Shown: positions 51,970 to 62,424 of the stretch, piece by piece | Layout: each line of letters begins with the position of its first letter | How positions within the stretch are numbered: the stretch's first letter is position 1 | DNA from: Rebecca billardiae RCC1528 | Lineage: Eukaryota; Haptophyta | Direction: 5' to 3' | DNA length: 64,000 nucleotides | NCBI GenBank assembly: GCA_965240325.2 | Contig: OZ251244.1 | Coordinates: 806,001 to 870,000, forward strand | Made by a program: the position numbers and the translations under genes | The notes under the pieces: model-generated | What the model saw: the letters and a program-made list of their open reading frames with translations, nothing else | What the model was told of the DNA's origin: nothing | The model's database searches: none

Positions 51970-53286
51970 GTGTGGACCGGGCTCTCGCTGGGAGTCGCTG
52001 GCCAAACGACGCTCGTGCTTCATCATTTGAATCTGCGTGCTCGACGTGTGCTGCTCGCGACCAAGGAGCGCGTCCTAGGAGCACGTGCAGGAGAGCAATA
52101 CGGAGACGAACATGCGCAATATGGTGGGATGGGCATCGACAACGACTGGACACTGTCTCCTTCCCCACCCGTCGCTGCCATCTCGCCCTCGGACGTGCCC
52201 GCGACGCCTCTGCCGCAAGGGCCAGCTGCCGCCGACCAACTTGCGGACCGCTGTGCCGGGCATGACGAGGTCCAGGGCGCGGCAGATGATGATGCACGCG
52301 TGCCCATGGGTGTGTGCGACCCGCCCGAGGTCCCTGCCGGCACCGCCGAGGGGCTCGCCTCCTCCGCGGACGGCCTCGACTGTGAGCAACCGTGCAGGCC
52401 CGAGCTACGGCCTGACGTCAACGTCAGCGCGCAGCAGCTCGAGGAGACGGCGGTGGCGGCGCGCGCCATCCACGTGCTACAGCCCTCGACCAGCTGGCGC
52501 GTGGCCGGCACTCGCCCGCGGTACGCATCGGTGCTCGACTTCATGCTCCTCGACCTCCTCCGCACGCTCGTGGTCTCGTGGAGCTCATGATTGAGAACTC
52601 GAAGAAGCACAAGCCGTTGGTCAGAGTGTTCACCCCTGCGTGCGCCCAGACCGCGCGCGACGGTCGGACGAAGAAGCCCAAGGCGCTCACGCTCGTCTGC
52701 GTGGATGCGCTCGGCATCTCGTTGCGCCACGACTCGCCGCGGCTCGAGGTGATCGGCATCTGGCTGATGACCGTGCACAGGTGGTGGAAGGGCAAGCACG
52801 AGGACATGGAGCGCATCCTGAGCCGGAAGCAGGGCGCGTCGGCGGCGGAGAGGAAGGCGGAGCTGGATGTCGACGACACGTCGCTGGGCGCCGGCGACGA
52901 CAGCTGCCCCTTCCGCGACCTCTACTCGCCCCCCGACGCCAGCGCGCCGCGCGCGTCCGCAGCAGGCCGCGTGCAGGTGCAGCTGCACGAGCAGCGCGTG
53001 ACTCCTGCTGAGCACGCGATCATCTTGGAGCAGCAGGTGCGCCTGACGGAGCAGCAGGTGGAGCTGAACTCGTCGCGCAAGGCGATCGCGCGCGCCGTCG
53101 CCGACGCTGCGCGCGCCAGCTTGCGCGCCAACGCAACCGAGCGGGGGCACAGATCGAGCTGCGGCCGAGCGGGCTGCCATGGCTGCCGACTGCGCCGAGT
53201 TCGAGCGCGAGAGGAGAGCGGCGGAGCTCGAGGGCGAGCGCGCGGCGAAGCGCGCGCAGTCCGCCGCAGTACTGGTGGACCGGTGA
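51970..53286 (+). pseudogene. frame-broken coding remnant with coiled-coil C-terminus
   Basis: Three consecutive plus-strand frames look like parts of one former protein. The first ends near 52590 (SVLDFMLLDLLRTLVV). The second picks up with a frame change at about 52578 (ELMIENSKKHKPLVRVFTP, then LEVIGIWLMTVHRWWKGKHE and a Gln/Glu-rich coiled coil to about 53140). A third frame continues the coil after a run of five G near 53140 (DCAEFERERRAAELEGERAA) and stops at 53284-53286. The breaks could be decay or sequence errors. No family recognised. It resembles the coiled-coil style of transposon proteins next door but lies outside the terminal repeats. Confidence 0.45.
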
Positions 53287-53599
53287 CGCCCTCGCGTGGG
53301 CTAGGGTACGACGAACGGCGACGACGCCGGTGACACAGAGCACGGGCACGGAAGTCGCCGAACGGACCGCGGCAAGCTCGGCGGCGGCGACTGCTAGTCT
53401 GCGCACGCAAGCCTCGATGGCGGAGGACTCTCTCACGACTATGGGGATGGTGGCATGCTCAGAGGTGGGCTTGGTAGTGTGCTTCGGCACGCAGCCCGCC
53501 GCCCGCATCAGGTCCGTCCGGGCCTGCTGCGGCACGGTTCGAGTGGCATGAGCCCGCCGTCTCCGCGCGGCGGCGCGGCCTATTCGGATGACCCAGCAC

Positions 53600-54050
53600 G
53601 AATAGTGAACAAGGTACCCTCATATTGACAGTAGCACCCTGAATATATATTTAAAACACATCCGCATTATATAATAAGCGGGTATATATGCGCATATATA
53701 TACGGGTACGTGTCTCTATAATTAAATGGGTAACCTGCGCTCGATCTTGGAGTAGTTAGTTTCCTCGCCCTCTACGCGCACTCATCGTGCCTTCTAAAAA
53801 GCAGCAATTCCGCCGTAATTTTATTTGGGTGGGTTGCAACGGTTATGAATAAGTAAGTTCGGCGATATACCGTCATTTAGCCGCCATAACAAGTCGTTGA
53901 CGTTTGGCTGAATCTGTATGTGACACAGTGGCGCAGCTGGCGCGCGCGCACGACCGCGCGACGGCACGCGGAGTCGGTTTTGCGTGCGCGCTTCTGACGG
54001 CTGGGCTGGGTTCCGGGACATATTTGTGGGTGCCTTCGCAAGCGCCTCGC
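53600..54050. repeat. dispersed AT-rich repeat, copy 2
   Basis: Contains TCGATCTTGGAGTAGTT (53741-53757) and AATAAGTAAGTTCG (53848-53861) in the same order as copy 1 at 5640-6040, followed by a CG-alternating tract and GGCTGGGCTGGG. The first part is rich in ATATAT. The repeat's class is unknown. Confidence 0.5.
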
Positions 54051-54192
54051 TCGTCAGACACCTAAATCGCATGGTTGTCGAAAATCACACATCAGTGGGC
54101 TGCTGTCATGGACCCCCTACGTAACGGTACCGTGATGATTCTGCGAATCGGGGGCGGAAGAATGCGCCATGCTCATGCTGCCGCTGACCGAT

Positions 54193-56047
54193 CTACTCGC
54201 CCTTCTCGCCGTCCTTCGCCTCCGGCCGCGCCTTCATCGCAAGGATCCAGCGCGCGATCATCTCGTACACCGAGTAGACGATCGACGCAAGCGGCGCGAG
54301 GTAGAGGATGCGCGGGAGCACGCCACGGAAGAGTGCCGGCACGCCCTCGTCCGCGGCGACGCGCCCGAGGGCGTGGAGCGTGCCGCGGTACTGCACGGCG
54401 TCGGACGCGGACTGCGTCATCAGGCGCGTCTTCGCCACGTCCTGTGCGCGCCGCGCGCGCGAGGCGCGCCGGGCATCAGCGCGCGCGTGCTCCCTCCCGC
54501 CGCGCGCGCCCGCGCCTCGCAGCGCTCGCGCTCAGCCGCCCGCCATCGCGCACACCGCGCGCGCGCGCGCACCATTGGCGTGAGGATGATCGCGGCGATC
54601 GCGCCGCCGACGCCGCCGAGCACGAGGTCCGCCGTGGCTGTGTTGGGCGCGCGCGTGAGCACCTTGAGCAGCTGCCAGAACGTGTAGCCTGCCCGGCCCG
54701 GGGCGGAGCCGGCCCGGCGGGGCCGCGCGAGGGGCCGCAGGACCGGCGCGGGGTGCGGTGAGCACCCTGCCGTGTCGCGCGCGCGCGCGTACAGCTTGCT
54801 GCGGGGCCGCGCACGCCGAGGCCCATCCCACGCCCCGAGCTCACCGCGCGCGCGCGCGTGCACGCGCCGGGCCTGCCTCGTCTCTGGCGCCGCCACGGGG
54901 CCGCACGGTGACTTGCGCCCGGCGCAGGGCGGCCCTGCCGCGGCGCGGACACGCCCGCCATCGGCCCCCGCGCCACGCCCGGCCCGCGCATCGCTCGCCC
55001 TCGATCGCCGCGCGCTCGGCCCGCGCGCGCCGCGCGCCGCGCGCCACGCTCAACCGCCCAAACCCTAACCCTAACCCTAACCCTAACCCGAAGACCCTCG
55101 CCGCGCGCCGCGCTCACCGAGGGAGTTCCAAGGAACGTCGCGCAGAACGGTCGCGCCAAAGCCGCGGTAGAGGCGGCCGATGCCCTGGCGGCAGACGGCG
55201 CGCGTCGATTCGATGCAGTTCGGGTACAGCCCCGCCTGCACCGGCTGCTTGAGCACCTCCTGCGGCACCCGGATCACCGACGCGGCGAGCGCGCCCGCTG
55301 CGCTCGACAGAAGGTTCCGAGTCGCCTTCTGATGCACGCGCTCCGCGAGCGCCTCGCGCGCGTACTCGAGCGTGGCGAACTGCGGGGCGGGCGGGGAGGC
55401 GGGCGCAGGGCGGGCTCAGGCGCGATGGGGCCGGCCGGGCGAGCGGCGCGCGATGCCGCGCGCGGCGGCTCGAGCCGCGCCTCCGTCGGCCGCCCGGCCG
55501 GCGCGCCGCGTGCCCGCGCGGCGTCGCGGCACACCTGCACCGCGCCTGCCGGCATGGCGAGGGCGACCTGCGGCACGATGCCCTTGACGAAGATGTCGAG
55601 CACGCCGAGGTTGGACGCCGTGCTCGCGCGCTTGCGCGCCTGCGCGCGCGTGCGCAGCGTGTCGAACGGGTGCAGCACGATCGACGCGGCGAGCCGCGCG
55701 GTCGAGCCGGCAAACATCCGCTCGTTGAAAGACAGCTGCTCGGCGGCCGAGGAGGGCTTGGCGTCGGAGGCGGGCGGGCTGGGCGTGCGCTTCGGGGGCG
55801 GCGACGGCGTCGGCGCAGGCTTCGGCTCGGGCACGGGCTCAGGTTCGGGCTCGGGGGGCGTGGGCTCGGCCGCCTCGGGCGTCGGCTCCGGCGCGGCGTC
55901 GGCCGGCGCATGCGCGCCCGCCTCCTCCTCCATCTCGACGATCTCGATCGCGTCGTCGACCGTGGGCTCGGGGGTCGAGGCGTGCGCGACGCACGCCAGC
56001 ACCGCGAGCGCGCCCAGCAGCGCGAGCACGCGCACGCGACGAGCCAT
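54193..56047 (-). CDS. mitochondrial-carrier-family protein, S-adenosylmethionine-carrier-like, with signal peptide
   Basis: Four exons (55535-56047, 55118-55379, 54573-54688, 54193-54441) join in phase to 379 residues. A signal peptide (VRVLALLGALAVLACVAHA) and a Pro/Glu-rich spacer (EPEPEPVPEPKPAPTPSPPP) precede the carrier domain. Its three repeats show the signature Px[D/E]xx[K/R]: HPFDTLRTRAQA, VPQEVLKQPVQAG and TPMDVAKTRLMT, the last restored by splicing. RVPQEVLKQ with a following LYRGFGATVLRDVPW is characteristic of SAM carriers, which exchange S-adenosylmethionine for SAH. The signal peptide suggests insertion through the secretory route, as for proteins of complex plastids, rather than plain mitochondrial import. 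Several in-frame ATGs precede this one; I chose the one at the signal peptide. Confidence 0.83.
55061..55089. repeat. interstitial telomere-type repeat, (CCCTAA)n, in an intron
   Basis: AACCCTAACCCTAACCCTAA and one more unit: about four and a half tandem copies of CCCTAA (TTAGGG on the other strand), inside intron 2 of the SAM-carrier-like gene, 29 bp from the donor site. Confidence 0.95.
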
Positions 56048-56288
56048 CCTCGACCTGACGAGCTCGCCGACGGGTGGCGCTGGCTGCTGCACCGAGCTGG
56101 AGCTTCGTCGGCCGAAGTTCGGCCTGCTGCCAGGCAGGAGCTGCAGGCCTGCCACGCGTTCGCTCCGGACTGCGCCAGCGCCTCACGGAGCCGGATGAGC
56201 TGAATGAAACGACGTACAACAGTAACGAACTTCGCGCGTCACTTTTCTAATAGATCTCGTCTTGTGGCACCAAGTCGTGGGGCCAAAA
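56048..56288. promoter_or_regulatory. divergent intergenic region, probable bidirectional promoter
   Basis: 241 bp between the start codons of the carrier (-) and the PG-rich repeat protein (+). No motif was recognised; inferred from layout. Confidence 0.3.
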
Positions 56289-57638
56289 ATGTCGATGGCA
56301 ATGGCGCCCAGACGAGCGATGGAGAGCAGCGTGTCGTCGACGACCGCGTCGTCGGCGCAGCAGCAGCTGGCCAAATCGTTCACGAGCAGCGCGCGTGGGA
56401 GCTCCGGCGCGGCGCGCTCAAAGCCCTCCATCGAGGAGGAGTCCAGGCGGCGCGCGTCGCTCATCCGCGGCTGGACGGAGGAGATCGATCTGCGCATGGG
56501 CAAGAAGCACCCGACCGGCGAGCTGACCGAGCGGTGCGCGCCGCGCGCGCGGCTCGCTCGCGCGCGCCTGCCCCTCGCGCCCTGCCCCCGTGACCCCGGC
56601 GCGCGCGCGTGCGCACCCCACCGCACCGCCGCGCCGCGCGGGCGCATCAGGCAGCAGCTGTACCTCGCGCGGCTCCGTGCGGGCGAGGGCACGTACAAGC
56701 ACCTCGACCTGCGCTTCGCGACGTCGGTGGGCATCGTCGCGCGCAAGCGGCGCAGCCCGCAGGAGCCGGGCACGATGGCCGCCCGCCCGTCCTCCGCGCC
56801 CGCGCTCGACGGCGTCATCCGCTACCCGAACACGTTTGGAGGCGCGCAGGAGCGCTTCGAGACGGCCGACAAGTTTGCGGCGGTGGGGATCCCGCTGGAG
56901 CCGGTGATGGCGGAGCGGGTGACGCGCAGGCACGCGCCGGTGGCGACGATGTACCCGGAGCACGCGCACCAGCGCATCCCCGACCGAGGCCCCGTCGGCT
57001 CCTCCGCGGACACGCTCCGCCCCGCGGCCGTCTCGGCCGCAGTGCAGCTCAAGCCGAAGACGTCGACGTTTGGGCGCGCGGAGAGGTTCCAAATCTCGTT
57101 CGTGCACACCGGCGAGCTGGTGCCGACGGACCTGGTCGAGCACACGCACCCGTCGTTCCGCGGGCCGTCCTTCACCATCCCCAAGGTGCGCCGCGCGCCG
57201 GCTCGCGCGCGCGGGCCCCGCCTGGACCGCCGGCGGCCTGGCCTCGCAGCGGCCTGGCCTCGCAGCGGCCTGCCCTCGCAGCGGCCTGGCCTCGCAGCGG
57301 CCTGCCCGCGGCGGCGCGGGGGCCTGCGTGACCGTGCGTGCGCGCGCCGACGCGAACGCCCGCAGGCGGGCATGCGCCAGAGCAACGCGGAGGACATCAC
57401 ACGCGGCGACCTCATCCACGCGACGCCCGACGCCGCCACCTACAACCCGCGCCCGCTGCACGAGTCGACGAAGCGGTACCGCTTCCCGGTCAAGTATGAG
57501 CCGCCCAAGCCGTCGGCGCATGCGGGCCCGGGGCCGGTCACGGCGACGTGGGAGGGCACGCTGCCCAAGTCGACAGCGCCTGCGGCGACCATGCTGGGGA
57601 GGTGGACGACGAAGCCCGTCGGCCACGGGCCGGGCTGA
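56289..57638 (+). CDS. SHIPPO / sperm-tail PG-rich repeat-like axonemal protein
   Basis: Three exons (56289-56533, 56651-57185, 57366-57638) join in phase to 350 residues. The protein is basic and Pro/Gly-rich, with spaced short motifs of the STPGR type: SFRGPSFTIPK, PDAATYNPRPL, AHAGPGPVTATWE and KPVGHGPG at the end. Such proteins (ODF3/CIMAP relatives) line the inside of flagellar doublet microtubules or other stable microtubules. The nearby TTLL gene, which modifies the same microtubules, fits a flagellated cell but is no proof. Intron 2 contains a short minisatellite. The first of several clustered ATGs in frame (MSMAMAPRRAMESS) is used. Confidence 0.65.
   Translation: MSMAMAPRRAMESSVSSTTASSAQQQLAKSFTSSARGSSGAARSKPSIEEESRRRASLIRGWTEEIDLRMGKKHPTGELTERCAPRARLARARLPLAPCPRDPGARACAPHRTAAPRGRIRQQLYLARLRAGEGTYKHLDLRFATSVGIVARKRRSPQEPGTMAARPSSAPALDGVIRYPNTFGGAQERFETADKFAAVGIPLEPVMAERVTRRHAPVATMYPEHAHQRIPDRGPVGSSADTLRPAAVSAAVQLKPKTSTFGRAERFQISFVHTGELVPTDLVEHTHPSFRGPSFTIPKVRRAPARARGPRLDRRRPGLAAAWPRSGLPSQRPGLAAACPRRRGGLRDRACARRRERPQAGMRQSNAEDITRGDLIHATPDAATYNPRPLHESTKRYRFPVKYEPPKPSAHAGPGPVTATWEGTLPKSTAPAATMLGRWTTKPVGHGPG
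57235..57305. repeat. intronic minisatellite, GGCCTGGCCTCGCAGC-type unit
   Basis: Four tandem copies of a 16-17 bp unit (CGGCCTGGCCTCGCAG) in intron 2 of the PG-rich repeat gene. The CGCAG in each unit mimics a splice acceptor. Confidence 0.85.
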
Positions 57639-58618
57639 CCGGAGCGCGGCGTAACGAGCGCGACCGTAACCGTTGATTTCAATCGGAAGCGCTGACGACG
57701 CAGCTCACCGTCGCTCGTCGCCGCGTCATGTGGCATGTGGACATCTAAGTGAGTGACCCGTCCACTCTCCAGTTCAAGCAGCCGCTCGCAAGTGCCAAGA
57801 CGATGGCGAAGTGCGCGCTTGCTGTCCGCTCAGTCTCACCACCGTACAGGGGGGGCCAGATGAAGTTTCCCACTTCGGAAGGGAAGCCATGGCGGGCGTG
57901 AATGCCCGTCCCAACGCGATCTAAGGCCCCAGCGCCACGGCCCGGTCACTGGGGCGTGGCGTAGGCAGGTCGGCGTCGCCGTACGAGCGCGTGTGCGTGA
58001 GTGACAGCTTCCCTTCCGACTTTTCGACCACTCTCACGTCCACGTCCACGACCCCGTACGACCGGCGCGCCGGTGAGGTTGCGCATGAGAAGGATGGGCA
58101 GGTAGCGGCCAGGATCACCGTTCTGACGGTCATACTGCCCTCTGGAGCATGCATTGCGACGGTGCATGCCTGGCAATGGTCCATCTGACCCTACAAGCCG
58201 TGGATCGGACGAGCAAGGTTGGCTGCGCGGTAGTCGTGCGACCGCCGTCCGACACGGCTGCCGTGCGAATACGTTTAGCGTGTGCGCGCCTGTCAACGGC
58301 AGGGTGATCAACGACCGGCATGGCTAGCAAGCTGATCAGGACTAGTAACAACCTTGTCTGGGACCACGCCACGCCATTTGGCGACCTCGCCACCGCTCAA
58401 TGCCCGTCCAGAGGCACGGACGTGCCGCACTACCTGGCCAGCCACCGCCAAAGTGGGGCCCACCATCTGGACCCCCCTGTACCGGTAGGCCGGCGCCGCC
58501 GGCGGCGGGCGAGATCTTCAATCTCGTTCAGTGCCGATCGAGAGAAGTCGCAGCAGCAGCTGAAAATCGTCCTCGGACGCTCGGCGGGCGCGGGAGAATC
58601 GCCAGCTCGTCGGCGCCG
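57639..58618. other. intergenic region between PG-rich repeat gene and double carrier
   Basis: 980 bp, lower GC than the genes. No domain found in either strand's short frames. It must contain the double carrier's promoter. Confidence 0.5.
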
Positions 58619-61600
58619 ATGGCGACGAGCAGCGAGCCGGCCGCGCCGCGGCGGCCGAAGGTGCCGCTCGACCAGTACGAGAAGCTCCTCGCGGGCGGCG
58701 GCGCCGGCGCGCTCGCCAAGACGGTCACCGCGCCGCTCGACCGCATCAAGCTGCTCTACCAAGTCGACCCGCGCCGCGTCTTCACGTTTGGCGACGCTGC
58801 GCGGCGCGTGAGCCGGATCGCGAGCGAGACGGGCTTCCTGAGCCTGTGGCGCGGGAACGGGCTGGCGATGATCCACGTGATCCCGTACGGCGCGCTGGTC
58901 TACATGACCTTCGACAACTACCACGAGCTCCTCGTCGACAACGCGGGCGTGTCCGCGCTGCCCGCGCGCTTCATCGCGGGCGCGGGCGCGGGCGCGAGCG
59001 CGACTGTCGTGGCGTACCCGCTCGACCTGCTGCGCGCGCGCGTGATGGCGCACTCGGGCCCGACGGACAAGTACCCGCTGGGCATGCTCTCCGCGCTGCT
59101 CGACATCTCGCGCCGCGAGGGCATCCACACGCTGTGGCGCGGTCTCAGCCCCACCATGATCGGCATTGTCCCGTACGCCGGTGCGGCGCGGCGCGCGGCG
59201 CCCGGCCGGCCGCGCGTGCCCGCGGCGCGCGCGGCGGGGTCGGTCGGCTGCCGTTTGGGACGGGCCGTCGTGCTGCCCGGCGGCCCGCGGCGCGAGTGCC
59301 GCGCTGCGTGCGGACCGAGCCACCGTGCCGGCGGCGATTTGCGCGGCGCGCGCGCGCAGCCGCGCGCGCGCGGGCGGCTGCGCTGCGGCGGCCTGCCTGC
59401 CACTGCCCCGCCGGCCCGCATGCGCCGTCGCCCGCTCCGCGCGCGGGCCGCGCGTGCGTGCCCGCCCAACCGCCCGGCCGGCGCTCCGCCCCGCCCCCGG
59501 CCCGCAGGCATCTCCTTCTCCATCTTCGAGACTTCGAAGGTTGCTCTCAAAGACTTGCTGGGCCTGACCTCGGACTCAGAGCTGCCGACTGTGCTGCGGC
59601 TCTCGTCGGGCGCGGTGGCGGGCGTGGTGGCGCAGTCGGTGACGTACCCGCTGCACGTGGTCAGGCGGCGGATGCAGGTGCGTGCCGAGCGCGCGCGCGC
59701 GCGCGCGCGTGCGCTCGGACGGGCGCGCGGCACGCTCCACGTGCTTGCGAGGGCGCGCGCGCGCACGCTCGCGCGCATTCGGCCGGTCTGAGGCACGGCC
59801 GCACACGTTGCGCGCGCGTGTGCGCTGCTCCGGGGGCGCGCACGCCGTGCGCCGTCACGTGGCGCGGCGGTGCGGCGCGCAGGTGATCGAGTCCCCCGTC
59901 ACCTCGTCGCCGATGGCCGCGGCCCCGGGCGAGGTGGCGGGCGGCCACCCGACCGCTGCGGAGGCCGCGGCGAGCGGCGCGCGCGCGCTCTCAGCGCGCC
60001 ACTACCAGTCGCTGCCGCGCGCGCTGTTTCATATCGCGCGCACCGAGGGCATCCGGAACGGGCTGTTCAAGGGGCTGATGCTCACGTGGATGAAGGCGCC
60101 GCTCACCACGGCGATCGGCTTCACGGTGAACGACAAGCTCAAGGAGCTCCTCCGCTCTCGCCGCCCACAGCTTGAGGCCACGTCAGAGGCGCTCGCCTCG
60201 CTCGGCGCTACGCACCCGACCGCGGCCGGCGCCGCTCCGGCGGAGGGGCGGCCGCAGCCGCCCGCCTCGATCTACCACGAGAGGCGAGCGCAGCTCTCGT
60301 CCGTCGAGCTGCTCGCCGCCGGCTCCCTCGCCGGCGCGTGCGCGAAGACGGTCATCGCGCCGGCGGACCGCATCAAGATCATCTTCCAGACCGACCCGGC
60401 GCGCCCCTTCTCGTTCGGACAGGCGGTGAGGCGCGGCGCCGCGCGTGCGGGGCGCGGGGCGGCACTGCGGGGCGCGGCGCGGCACTGCGGGGCGCGGCGA
60501 GGCACTGCGGGGCGCGGCGTGGCACCGCGGGGCGCGGCGCCGGGCGTGCGGCGCGCGGCCACTCGCTGCATGCGGCGGCGCGCGGTGCCGCGGGCTGCGC
60601 CGAGCGCACGGGGGTCGGTGGGCGTGCCGGCGCGGCGGATTTGTTTTTTCCGCAATTGTTTCCCCCATTGTTCTCGGGCCAGGGCGTGCGATGGGCGCGC
60701 ACGTGCGACGGGCGCGCTGCCTGCGCGGAGCAGGAGCCGCGCACCGTCGTCGCGCCGCGCCGCGCCGCGCGCCTCACCGCACCACCCCTCCGCCGCACCC
60801 TGCGTCGGCGTGGACTGGCCGTCGGCGCGTGTGCGCGTGCGCGTGCGCAGATGCGGGCAGGGCAGGAGATCGTCAACACGAGCGGCGTGCTGGCGCTGTG
60901 GCGCGGCAACGGCGCGACGATGGTGCGCATCATGCCGCACGCCGGGATCGTGGTGCGCGCACGCGCGAACGCACACACACGCGCGCGCGCGCGCACGCGC
61001 ACGCACGCGGCGCGTCAGGGTGGGCGGCATGGCGATGGCGGCGCGCGCCTCGCGGCCGCGCGCCTTGGCGGAGGCGGCGGCCGACAGCCGCCTCCGCCGC
61101 GCCCGCCCGCACGGGCCCCCGCGCCCCGCCGCGCGCCGCGCCGCGCGCAGTACATGTGCTTCGACAAGTACAACACCAGCCTGAGCGCGGTGCTTCCGGA
61201 GACGTCCGCGCCACACCAACGCTTTCTCGCGGGCGCGGCGGCGGGCGCGACCGCGACAGCGCTCACTTATCCGCTGGACCTAATGCGCGCGCGCATGGCC
61301 ATTGACATGTCCCGGTGCGGGCGGCGCGCGCGGCGCGCGGGGAGTGGGCGGCGCGCGCCGCCGGGCGCACGGGTGCGGGCGTCCGTCGGCGCCCCTCCCT
61401 CCCTCCCTCGCTCTCTCTCTCTCTCTCGCGCGCGCGACCGCCAGGGCCAAACGCTGCGCTGCGCTGCTCGTGCGCCGGCGCGCGCGGCTCCCGCCCGCCC
61501 GGCCGCGCGCGCCGCGCCCCGGCCGCGCCGCGCTCGCGCGCCGCGTCGCTCAGTGTCGGCCGCCGCCTGCGCGCGCCACGCCGCCCCCTCCGCGCGCCGC

Positions 61601-62424
61601 GCGTGCGCAGGGACGGCTCGCGCTACGCCTCCATGCTGCACGCCGGCCGCTCAGTCGTGCAGCACGAGGGCTGGCGCGCGCTCTACGCCGGCATCACTCC
61701 CACGCTGATCGGCGTGATGCCGTATGCCGGGCTGTCCTTCATGTGCTTCGAGACGCTCAAGGTGCGGCCGGGCGGGGCGCGGGGCGGGGCGGGCGTGCGA
61801 GGCGTGGGGCGCCGTGGCCGCGGCGCGCGTGGTGTGCGCCCCGTGTGCCGCGGCGCGCGTGTGCGCGTGTGCGCGTGTGCGCGTGTGCGCGTGTGCGCGT
61901 GTGCGCGTGTGCGCGTGTGCGCGTGTGCGCGTGTGCGCGTGTGCGCGTGTGCGCGTGTGCGCGTGTGCGCGTGTGCGCGTGCGCGCGTGCGCAGCGGAGC
62001 TCCGGTGCTCAGGTCGCTCAGCCGCCTCCGCCTCCGCCACCCCGTCCCGTCTCCTGCGCGCGCGGCGCCGGCGCAGGCGACGATCCGGCAGCGGTGGGAG
62101 ATCAAGTCTGACCGGGACATGCCGACGTCGGTGCGGCTGGCGGCGGGCGGGCTGGCGGGCCTCCTCGCGCAGTCAGCCACGTACCCACTCGACATTGTGC
62201 GACGGAGGATGCAGGTGGCGCGCAGCGGCGGCGACGCGGGGCGCGAGGCGTGGACCGCGCTCATGCGCCGCATCCTCGTCGAGGAGGGGCTGATCCGTGG
62301 GCTGTACAAGGGGCTCTCGATGAACTGGCTCAAGTCGCCGATCGCGATCGCCGTCTCCTTCACCGTCAACGACTCGCTCAAGTACAAGCTGCTTGCGTCG
62401 CACGAGGAGGCGGCCGGGCGCTAG
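58619..62424 (+). CDS. fused double mitochondrial carrier (six carrier repeats in one protein)
   Basis: Seven exons (58619-59180, 59508-59677, 59883-60425, 60851-60952, 61151-61314, 61611-61761, 62077-62424) join in phase to 679 residues with no internal stop. Carrier 1 (about 1-345) has TAPLDRIKLLYQ, AYPLDLLRARVM and TYPLHVVRRRMQ. Carrier 2 (about 365-679) has IAPADRIKIIFQ, TYPLDLMRARMA and TYPLDIVRRRMQ. Each also has LWRGNG after its first repeat, and the family ending of KGL plus W[ML]K[AS]P plus VND. These traits fit the CoA/adenine-nucleotide group (SLC25A16/SLC25A42 type). The linker between the units (60150-60290) is Ala/Pro-rich and wholly within exon 3, so fusion does not depend on a splice choice. 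The second half of the protein resembles the first closely, implying tandem duplication and fusion. Normal members are about 300-350 residues. Confidence 0.9.
61855..61985. repeat. intronic (GCGCGTGT)n microsatellite
   Basis: About 15 copies of the 8-bp unit GCGCGTGT in intron 6 of the double carrier. Alternating purine-pyrimidine sequence of this length can adopt Z-DNA (established property of such tracts). Confidence 0.93.

Noticed and set aside
52023-53180. 385-codon minus-strand frame opposite the gene remnant
   Set aside because: It is the antisense of the plus-strand coiled coil (rows of Leu/His from CAG and GAG codons) and lacks any motif.
59180-59508. possible gene boundary splitting the double carrier
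   Set aside because: The junction TACGCCG|GTGCGG ... CGCAG|GCATCTCC restores the third carrier repeat in phase; no stop or new start is needed.
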